This document shows positions 58,370 through 64,000 of a DNA stretch of 64,000 nucleotides, piece after piece (the first letter of the stretch is position 1; every line of letters begins with the position of its first letter). Origin of the DNA: Rickettsiales bacterium (GTDB taxonomy: Bacteria > Pseudomonadota > Alphaproteobacteria > Rickettsiales > SXRF01); the NCBI GenBank assembly GCA_041396965.1, contig JAWKXN010000001.1:434001-498000 (forward strand), read 5' to 3'. The notes under the pieces are model-generated. The model was not told the DNA's origin. It worked only from the letters and a program-made list of their open reading frames with translations, and did no database searches. The position numbers and the translations under genes were made by a program.

Positions 58370-61081
58370 ATGTCTATAAAACCAATACCCGTAAAAGCTA
58401 AGGAGCGATTAAAGCAAAAGCTACCATCTCTTAACGAGACATTAAGAGAGTTATCTGTTTCTTTGCCAGATAAGCGAGAGCATGCCCTAGAGATATGTAA
58501 GAAATGGCTGGAGGAAAAAAATAATTTTATTAAGAGGGAATTTTTAGAATCAGGCAAAGTTACGGTTCTTTTATCGCGTAATACTAAACTTATTGATGAG
58601 CTTCTCATATCAATTTTTAGTCTAATATCAGCTGATAAGGAGCAAATGGCGATAATCGCTGTAGGTGGTTATGGTCGTAGTGAAATGTTTCCTTACTCAG
58701 ATGTTGATCTATTATTTCTATATAATGATGGCAGTAGGAAACAGTTATCTTATATTGCTGAGTCCATACTATATATATTGTGGGATCTTGGATTTAAGGT
58801 TGGTCAATCTCATCAGACCATAGAAGAAGCTCTGGAATTCGCTAAAGATGACATAACTGTCCGTACTAACATGCTTGATTCTCGCTATGTGGTTGGTAAC
58901 AAAGATATATTTTCCAGTTTTTACGCTAGGTTTGATAAAGATATAGTAGAGGAAAATATTTCTGAGTTTATTGAGGCAAAACTTGAGGAGCGTGAGAAAA
59001 GGCATCAGCATTTTGGTGATTCCCGTTATATGTTGGAACCTAATGTTAAGGAGGGTAAGGGTGGTCTTAGAGACACTCATACGCTCTGGTGGATCATAAA
59101 AGCCGCTTATTCTCTGTCCAGTAATCAAGAAATGGTAAAACGTGGCTTGGTAAGCCGTAAGGAATATAGAGATTTTGAACATGCTCGTGTTTTTTTATGC
59201 CGTACCCGCGCTCATCTGCATTACATAGCGGGACGTATGGAAGACCGAATTACTTTCGATTATCAACACCGCCTCGCTGAGGCTATGGGATTTTCTCATC
59301 CGCTTATCAACCGTACCATTGAGCGTTTTATGCGTCGTTATTTTGTGGCGGTACGTACTATCGGTAGTACGACTAGGATTTTCTGCGCTCTTTTAGAAGA
59401 TAGTAAAAAACGTAAATTACGGCGTAGAAGATTTACCAATCTCTGGCGATCATCATGGGTTTTAGGCGATTTTACGGTTGATGGCGACCGACTCAATGTC
59501 CGTGATGAGGATTTGTTTAAGAAATCTCCTATTTCCATGATTGAGATATTCCGCACAGCCCAAATAAATGATTTACATATTCATCCCAAAGCGCTGCAAC
59601 TTATTTCTTATGAGTTGCCTAGAATAGATCATGAACTTAGAAATGATAAAAGATCTTGTGATTTATTTCTTGATATATTGCTTTCACCTAAAAGGGCTGA
59701 AGGCACTTTAAGAAATATGAGCGAAGCGGGAGTTCTTGGAAGTCTAATACGTGATTTTGGCCGTATTATTGGGCAAACTCAGTTCAATATGTATCATGTA
59801 TATACGGTTGATGAGCATACTTTAGTCGCTATTGGTATATTGCATGACATAGAAAATGGAAAATTAAAAAAGGAATTGCCACTGGCAACGGATGTTTTTT
59901 CCCGTATCCGCTTGCGCAGAGTTTTATATCTAGCTTTATTCTGCCACGACATAGCCAAGGGCAGAGGCGGCGATCATTCACGTTTGGGTGAAAAAGTTGG
60001 AATAAGGCTCGCTAAAAGATTTGGTTGCTCACCTGAGGAAGTGCGTACTGTCGGTTGGCTAGTTCGCTACCATCTCCTTTTTAATAAGACCGCTATTAAG
60101 CGTGATATAAATGACCCAAAAACAGTAGAGGATTTTGTCGCCACTGTTCAAACTCCCGAAAGACTGAAATTGCTGCTTCTGCTTACGGTTGCTGATATAA
60201 GAGCGGTAAGTTCGGTAGCGTGGAATGATTGGAAGGGTGTATTGTTGCGTGAACTTTATGAGCGTGCTGACAGCTTCATGGGTAGCGGTAAAATAGAGTT
60301 AAGACCACAGCAAACTGATAATTTTCGTGTTGAGTTATGTGATAATCTGGAAGGCTGGAATAGGCAGGATGTAGATAATTATTTGGCATTGGGCGATGCT
60401 AGTTTTCTAGTAAATTTTGAGCTTTCAAGGCATATAGCGATAGCTTGTATGGTGCGTAAGGCTGAATCTATAGAAAGACCTATATTGCTTGATATACGCC
60501 ATAATTATGAGCGTTCTTTTACCGAAATAGTGTTATGTACTAATGACCAAAAAGGTATTTTCTCAAAAGTAGCGGGTGCTATGTCATTAGTTGGCGCTAA
60601 CATTATAAACGCTAAGATATTTACCTTAAAAAACGGCATAGCGATAGAATCATTCTGGATTCAGGCCGCTGGAGGCGTGGTTTTTGACCGTACTGGCAAA
60701 CTTGATAAAATGTCATCATACATAGAACAGTCATTATTTGGTGAATTTGATATGTCTGAAGCTTTTAATAAATACACTCCAGCATATATACGTTCACGGA
60801 GCAAAGCATTGCCTATCGCTGGTCAGGTTTTGTTTGATAATGAGGCCAGTAACTTAAATTCTCTCATAGAGCTTACCTGTAGAGATCGTGTTGGATTGCT
60901 TTATGATATAACTAGAGCCATCGCTGAGCTAAATCTTTCCATAGTAACCGCTCATATATCTACTTATGGTACGCAAGCGGCTGACGTATTCTACGTGAAA
61001 GACAATTTTGGTTTTAAGGTAACCCATAAGGATAAGATTAACCTTATAAAGGAAAAATTGCTCTCAGTAATTAATGGATAA
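58370..61081 (+). CDS. glnD: PII uridylyltransferase / uridylyl-removing enzyme
   Basis: 903 aa. Nitrogen sensor that adds or removes UMP on PII proteins. The nucleotidyltransferase motif GGYGRSEMFPYSDVDLLFLY is near residue 98. PII-UTase helical motifs follow (PNVKEGKGGLRDTHTLWW). The HD domain (LFCHDIAKGRGGDHSRLGEK) is near 524. Two ACT domains end the protein (EIVLCTNDQKGIFSKVAGAM near 720, LIELTCRDRVGLLYDITRAI near 830). All catalytic motifs look intact. Confidence 0.93.
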   Translation: MSIKPIPVKAKERLKQKLPSLNETLRELSVSLPDKREHALEICKKWLEEKNNFIKREFLESGKVTVLLSRNTKLIDELLISIFSLISADKEQMAIIAVGGYGRSEMFPYSDVDLLFLYNDGSRKQLSYIAESILYILWDLGFKVGQSHQTIEEALEFAKDDITVRTNMLDSRYVVGNKDIFSSFYARFDKDIVEENISEFIEAKLEEREKRHQHFGDSRYMLEPNVKEGKGGLRDTHTLWWIIKAAYSLSSNQEMVKRGLVSRKEYRDFEHARVFLCRTRAHLHYIAGRMEDRITFDYQHRLAEAMGFSHPLINRTIERFMRRYFVAVRTIGSTTRIFCALLEDSKKRKLRRRRFTNLWRSSWVLGDFTVDGDRLNVRDEDLFKKSPISMIEIFRTAQINDLHIHPKALQLISYELPRIDHELRNDKRSCDLFLDILLSPKRAEGTLRNMSEAGVLGSLIRDFGRIIGQTQFNMYHVYTVDEHTLVAIGILHDIENGKLKKELPLATDVFSRIRLRRVLYLALFCHDIAKGRGGDHSRLGEKVGIRLAKRFGCSPEEVRTVGWLVRYHLLFNKTAIKRDINDPKTVEDFVATVQTPERLKLLLLLTVADIRAVSSVAWNDWKGVLLRELYERADSFMGSGKIELRPQQTDNFRVELCDNLEGWNRQDVDNYLALGDASFLVNFELSRHIAIACMVRKAESIERPILLDIRHNYERSFTEIVLCTNDQKGIFSKVAGAMSLVGANIINAKIFTLKNGIAIESFWIQAAGGVVFDRTGKLDKMSSYIEQSLFGEFDMSEAFNKYTPAYIRSRSKALPIAGQVLFDNEASNLNSLIELTCRDRVGLLYDITRAIAELNLSIVTAHISTYGTQAADVFYVKDNFGFKVTHKDKINLIKEKLLSVING

Positions 61082-61104
61082 CTTTGGGGATTAGGGTACA
61101 ATAA

Positions 61105-61176
61105 GCACGACCAGCAGGTCGTGCCAGCCCTGAGCCTGTCCTATGTGAAAGACAGTAGTCTTTCACGGGGACGAAA
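61105..61176 (+). repeat. Two-hairpin intergenic repeat, copy B
   Basis: Hairpin 1: 8-bp stem GCACGACC with loop AGCA (61105-61124). Hairpin 2: 9-bp stem GTGAAAGAC with loop AGTA (61145-61166), then GGGGACGAAA. The 757 bases 61082-61838 contain no gene and consist mostly of such elements. Confidence 0.75.
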
Positions 61177-61186
61177 TATACAATAA

Positions 61187-61225
61187 CCCCTCACCCTAAC
61201 CCTCTCCCAAAGGGAGAGGGGATAT
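61187..61225 (+). repeat. CCCTCACCC repeat, copy 1
   Basis: CCCCTCACCCTAACCCTCTC, CC, then AAA and GGGAGAGGGGATAT. CCTCTCCC with GGGAGAGG forms a hairpin. A second copy with one change in the right arm is at 61419-61457. Confidence 0.75.
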
Positions 61226-61247
61226 TCGTAAAGATGAGGAACAAGAA

Positions 61248-61329
61248 ACTCGGTCAGTAGACCGAGTGAGCCATCAGCCAGCGAAGCTGTATCCCATATG
61301 AAAATCAGTAGATTTTCATGGGGATGAGA
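61248..61329 (+). repeat. Two-hairpin intergenic repeat, copy C
   Basis: Hairpin 1: 8-bp stem ACTCGGTC with loop AGTA (61248-61267), then GAGCCATCAGCCAGCGAAGC. Hairpin 2: 9-bp stem ATGAAAATC with loop AGTA (61298-61319), then GGGGATGAGA. Confidence 0.75.
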
Positions 61330-61337
61330 CATAAATA

Positions 61338-61407
61338 ATTTCCAGTAGACCGAGTGAGCCATCAGCAATGCCTCATGGTATTTCCAGTAGGAAATACCGG
61401 GGGCGAA
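61338..61407 (+). repeat. Two-hairpin intergenic repeat, copy D
   Basis: Hairpin 1 is degenerate (ATTTCC, AGTA, GACCGAGT), as if its left arm was exchanged. Hairpin 2 is a perfect 9-bp stem GGTATTTCC with loop AGTA (61377-61398), then GGGGGCGAA. The copied left arm TTTCC equals the arm of this second hairpin. Confidence 0.7.
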
Positions 61408-61418
61408 TATAGAAAATA

Positions 61419-61457
61419 CCCCTCACCCTAACCCTCTCCCAAAGGTAGAGGGGATAT
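61419..61457 (+). repeat. CCCTCACCC repeat, copy 2
   Basis: Same as the copy at 61187-61225 except GGTAGAGGGG in the right arm. Confidence 0.75.
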
Positions 61458-61473
61458 TACATGATTAAAAACT

Positions 61474-61620
61474 ACTCCCCCCTTGCGGGGGAGCACGCGA
61501 AATCAAGTGGAAACGCAGATTGAGCGGAGGGGGGTAGAATAGTAGACAGCCATATACACCCCCCACCAAAAATTGAATCATTACTTTCTTCAATTTTTGA
61601 CTCCCCCGCAAGGGGAGAGT
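61474..61620 (+). repeat. 147-bp element with 20-bp terminal inverted repeats
   Basis: ACTCCCCCCTTGCGGGGGAG at the left and CTCCCCCGCAAGGGGAGAGT at the right are complementary at 19 of 20 positions. A 10-bp hairpin AAAAATTGAA/TTCAATTTTT lies at 61568-61598. No coding capacity. It resembles a miniature inverted-repeat element; target duplications are not obvious. Confidence 0.6.
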
Positions 61621-61678
61621 GGAGTAATAGCAGTGGGTTGGGAATATCTTAGCCATAGCTCAGGTTAGGGAACAATAA

Positions 61679-61760
61679 GCACGACCAGCAGGCTGTGTGA
61701 GCCTTCAGCCAGCGAAGCTGTATCCCATATGAAAATCAGTAGATTTTCATGGGGATGAGA
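61679..61760 (+). repeat. Two-hairpin intergenic repeat, copy E
   Basis: Hairpin 1: CACGACC, AGCA, GGCTGTG, with one wobble and one mismatch. The spacer GAGCCTTCAGCCAGCGAAGC is nearly that of copy C. Hairpin 2: 9-bp stem ATGAAAATC with loop AGTA (61729-61750), then GGGGATGAGA. Confidence 0.75.
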
Positions 61761-61838
61761 TATAAACAATTTCCAGCAATGAATTGAAGAATTGATAAAG
61801 CTAGTATAAAATCAATATAAAATAAAGGTAGGTTTTAC

Positions 61839-62174
61839 ATGGATTCTAATAAATATAACGATGTAGCTAAAGAATTTATGGAGCTTTGGCAAAAGCAGAT
61901 GACATCGGTAATGGGTGACAAACAGTTTATCCATGCTATGCTGGATTTTTTTCATAATTTGCAAACAACCGCCGAAAGTCAGACCCAAAAAAATAATGAC
62001 AACAAATCTACCGACACTTCCGATACATCTGATGCTCAGCGTAGGGTGCTGGATGAGCTCACATTTCGCCTTGCAATGTGCGAAAAAAGGCTCTCAGATC
62101 TTGAAAAGGGAAAGCATACTACCAGAAGAACTACAAAAAGCGGTAAACGAGGAAGCAAAAAACCGGATAAGTAA
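61839..62174 (+). CDS. Small PhaE/phasin-like partner of the PHA synthase-like gene
   Basis: 111 aa. An N-terminal helix (NDVAKEFMELWQKQMTSVMG) is of the type seen in PHA granule-associated or PhaE-like proteins. A Ser/Thr/Asp linker, a second helix (RRVLDELTFRLAMCEKRLSD) and a basic tail (RRTTKSGKRGSKKPDK) follow. It overlaps the synthase-like gene. Assigned mainly by context; much shorter than class III PhaE. Confidence 0.55.
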   Translation: MDSNKYNDVAKEFMELWQKQMTSVMGDKQFIHAMLDFFHNLQTTAESQTQKNNDNKSTDTSDTSDAQRRVLDELTFRLAMCEKRLSDLEKGKHTTRRTTKSGKRGSKKPDK

Positions 62175-63159
62175 AATGCTTTCCGGTGTTTTGCGTTACT
62201 ACGATACAGCTTACGAGAGAAATGTGCCAGAAGTTCCAGTAGTGTGGAGTAAGGGTAGTGCTCGGTTGCTTGATTATGGTTGCCGTGTTAAAAACATAAA
62301 ATCGGTAGTGCTGTTTGTCCCGTCTCTCATTAACCGCTATTACATTCTTGACCTAGAGGAAAAAAGAAGCTTTATGCGTTATCTCGCCTCTGAAGGTATA
62401 TACCCTTTATTACTAGATTGGGGAGTGCCAAGCGACGCGGAGAAAGACTTTAACTGCGCTGATTATGTAACTGAGATACTATGTCCTACCATTGATTTTA
62501 TCAATAAAATATCAGGTAGTATTTCAATAGCTGGTTACTGTATGGGTGGAGTTCTAGCACTAGCGGCAAGTAAAATTGTCAGAAAAAAAATCTCCTCACT
62601 AGCTCTGCTCGCTACCCCTTGGGATTTTCATTGTCCGCAGTTCAAGCCTTTTATATTAGAAGAAAAATGGCAGAAAGAGATGAATTCGCAGATAGATAAA
62701 AATGATTTTCTTCCCGCACAGATAATCCAGTCATTATTTTATCTTACTGATCCATTTGTTTTTGAGCATAAATTCTGCCGTTATTCAGATCTCGCGGAAA
62801 ACGGCGCGGCGGCTAAGGAGTTTGTCGCGCTTGAGCATTGGGTAAATGATGGTGTCCCGATGACGGCAAAAGTAGGGAGTGACTGTCTTGTTGGCTGGGC
62901 GCAGCGTAATGCTTTAAGTAAGGAAGAGTGGCTGGTATCAGGGAAGAAAGTCACTCCGCCATCTGCGTCTCTGCCCACTTTTATCGCCATACCAAAGAAT
63001 GATAATGTAGTGCCTTATGAATGCGCTATGCCGCTTGCTAGAAAATGCCCGAACGCTCATATAATCCGCCCAAAAACTGGTCATGTCGGTATGGTAGTTG
63101 GCAAAAACGCCAAAAAAGAACTATGGGAGCCTTACACAGATTGGCTTTTGAGTGTTTAG
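62101..63159 (+). CDS. phaC: Poly(3-hydroxyalkanoate) synthase-like protein (class III PhaC type)
   Basis: 352 aa if translation begins at TTG 62101; the frame is open further upstream, and ATG 62176 is a shorter option. The alpha/beta-hydrolase core has the PHA-synthase lipase-like box GYCMGG with Cys near residue 147, Asp in IPKNDNVVPYE near 301 and His in KTGHVGMVVG near 328, so the Cys-Asp-His triad is complete. LLDWGVPS is another family motif. It would polymerise hydroxyacyl-CoA into storage granules. Length fits class III. Confidence 0.82.
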   Translation: MKRESILPEELQKAVNEEAKNRISKMLSGVLRYYDTAYERNVPEVPVVWSKGSARLLDYGCRVKNIKSVVLFVPSLINRYYILDLEEKRSFMRYLASEGIYPLLLDWGVPSDAEKDFNCADYVTEILCPTIDFINKISGSISIAGYCMGGVLALAASKIVRKKISSLALLATPWDFHCPQFKPFILEEKWQKEMNSQIDKNDFLPAQIIQSLFYLTDPFVFEHKFCRYSDLAENGAAAKEFVALEHWVNDGVPMTAKVGSDCLVGWAQRNALSKEEWLVSGKKVTPPSASLPTFIAIPKNDNVVPYECAMPLARKCPNAHIIRPKTGHVGMVVGKNAKKELWEPYTDWLLSV

Positions 63160-63180
63160 TAATGTTCATAATGTTGAATT

Positions 63181-63216
63181 ATAGCAATTTGCATGGTTAA
63201 TCATGTAAATTGCTAT
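63181..63216 (+). terminator. Long hairpin after phaC
   Basis: ATAGCAATTTGCATG and CATGTAAATTGCTAT pair over 15 positions with one G-T wobble around GTTAAT. It lies 21 bases after the stop and probably protects or ends the mRNA, though no clear T-run follows. Confidence 0.55.
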
Positions 63217-63266
63217 GAAAGGCGACTCCGAAAGAGTTGACTTTCCGCCACGTAGTGAGCGAAATA

Positions 63267-63292
63267 AAAAATTAAGATTAATCTTAATTTTT
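63267..63292 (+). repeat. Perfect 26-bp AT-rich palindrome
   Basis: AAAAATTAAGATT followed by its exact complement. It lies 134 bases before the gene at 63427. The 267 bases 63160-63426 hold this, the hairpin at 63181 and no gene. It could be a bidirectional terminator or binding site. Confidence 0.55.
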
Positions 63293-63426
63293 CAAATTAT
63301 TATAGACTGTATTTTTGCTGTAACAGTCATGTCACGCAAATGTAACAATAACACTCTTGATTACTGCGCTTATAATAATTAATATTATTACTAATATTTA
63401 AGTTTATTGCATTTGCTGGAGGTTTT

Positions 63427-63909
63427 ATGAGTGATTTAGAGAAAAATGCAGGGGGAGCGGAAAATCTTGAGTCCACACTGCCACCTCCTAAAACTACTAT
63501 GGAAGGAGTTGTTGATAGTAATATAGGTCGTAGTTCAAGAAATGCTGTGCTAGTTGGAGCTATTACTACTTTATCTTCTGGAGCTGCTGATTTGCATAAA
63601 AATCCTCTACCAACCTATGATAAAACCCCTCAGGAAGCCGCCGCTCATAATGTGGCAAAACAGCTTGACGTAAAGAATATGACTCCTGAGGAATTCGCTA
63701 AGGAACATTCCAAGAGGTATCCGCAAGCCCTTAAGAAAGAAGAAGCTGCAAGAAGAAAACCGATTATAGATAAGGTTGCAGATGCTGGTAAGGTTGGCGC
63801 TTATGGGACAACTCTAGGCTTTGGAGCTTCGTTACTAGGTGGTTTTGCTGGAAGACGTCGCAGGGAAATAGAAGAAGTTAAAAGCGAAAATCCTCATGGC
63901 AGGGGTTAA
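63427..63909 (+). CDS. Hypothetical protein with a C-terminal glycine-rich hydrophobic segment
   Basis: 160 aa, preceded by GGAGG. The N-terminal two thirds are polar; EEFAKEHSKRYPQALKKEEA and the surrounding part are helical. The segment VGAYGTTLGFGASLLGGFAG (about 125-145) could span or insert into a membrane and is followed by RRRRE, so the tail would stay inside. It recalls the style of the proteins at 1-3508 (soluble helices plus one hydrophobic Gly-rich stretch), but no shared motif is visible. Confidence 0.75.
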   Translation: MSDLEKNAGGAENLESTLPPPKTTMEGVVDSNIGRSSRNAVLVGAITTLSSGAADLHKNPLPTYDKTPQEAAAHNVAKQLDVKNMTPEEFAKEHSKRYPQALKKEEAARRKPIIDKVADAGKVGAYGTTLGFGASLLGGFAGRRRREIEEVKSENPHGRG

Positions 63910-63910
63910 T

Positions 63911-64000
63911 TTACACAGTCTGTTCTAAGCTTACATTGAGTGCTTTTGCCAGTTTTTTCATTGTTGCTACACTGCCATTTTTATGTCCTGCCTCAATAGA
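63911..64000 (-). CDS. XRE-type helix-turn-helix regulator, C-terminal end only
   Basis: 30 codons enter from the right edge and end at TAA 63911-63913: SIEAGHKNGSVATMKKLAKA, then LNVSLEQTV. The run with T-M-K-K-L-A-K-A-L-N-V-S-L is the end of the HTH_3 fold. The start and the rest lie outside the window. It is convergent with the gene at 63427. Confidence 0.7.
   Translation of the reverse strand, partial: SIEAGHKNGSVATMKKLAKALNVSLEQTV

Noticed and set aside
61141..61656. Small minus-strand frames in the repeat cluster
   Set aside because: They translate CCCTCACCC and inverted-repeat sequence, a common artefact of intergenic repeats.
61082..61838. Possible CRISPR array in the repeat cluster
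   Set aside because: Repeats are hairpins of variable sequence at irregular spacing, without uniform spacers, and no cas genes are present.

Overview
The window is a piece of an alphaproteobacterial chromosome carrying one large integrated prophage. The alphaproteobacterial signs are a circularly permuted two-piece tmRNA gene with a Caulobacter-like tag next to an SspB adaptor gene, the order zapA - 6S RNA - fau, and prophage tail genes of the gene-transfer-agent (GTA) type. The chromosome outside the prophage is AT-rich. It carries effector-like hypothetical proteins and intergenic hairpin repeats, as in some host-associated lineages (inference; I cannot name a genus).

Left chromosomal part (1-11804): a cluster of three related hypothetical proteins on the minus strand (1-3508), zapA, 6S RNA, fau, a YmdB-type phosphodiesterase, an internally duplicated hypothetical protein, ung, tmRNA, sspB, tadA, an HExxH protein and a DAACS symporter.

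Prophage (about 11805-55677, about 44 kb, visibly more GC-rich). From the left: the detached 3' end of the recombinase gene; cargo genes (phosphoesterase, a putative GIY-YIG protein, DUF3768, an N6-methylase-like protein); ParB-like, HAD and methyltransferase genes; a lambda-like head module (terminase, portal, protease-capsid fusion); a siphovirus tail module with a lambda G/GT-type -1 frameshift; GTA-like tail-tip genes; tail fibre, holin and lysozyme. A minus-strand defence island follows (38859-50387): a type I restriction system, SIR2-HerA, a KTSC protein and a PD-(D/E)XK-like protein in one tightly packed series. Then come regulation and replication genes and a large serine recombinase. 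Three toxin-antitoxin-like insertions (ParDE, an orphan Phd, VbhA-Fic) sit in the structural operon on the opposite strand.

The recombinase gene runs into the antisense of a tRNA-Thr gene. A 7-bp core, TTGGTGC, occurs at both prophage ends in the same codon phase. At the left end it is followed by 44 open codons with no start of their own. In the excised circle the recombinase would be 555 aa with a phage-encoded tail; in the prophage it is 530 aa with a tail read from the antisense tRNA. I consider this split of the integrase gene by its own attachment site the most interesting observation here.

Right chromosomal part (55678-64000): tRNA-Thr, dctA, rsmI, glnD, a 760-bp intergenic cluster of hairpin repeats, a PHA-synthase-like pair, a hypothetical protein and the end of an HTH regulator. 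One repeat in the cluster has a relative near 6S RNA at 4.2 kb. Removing the prophage would leave two DAACS transporter genes in tandem with tRNA-Thr between them.
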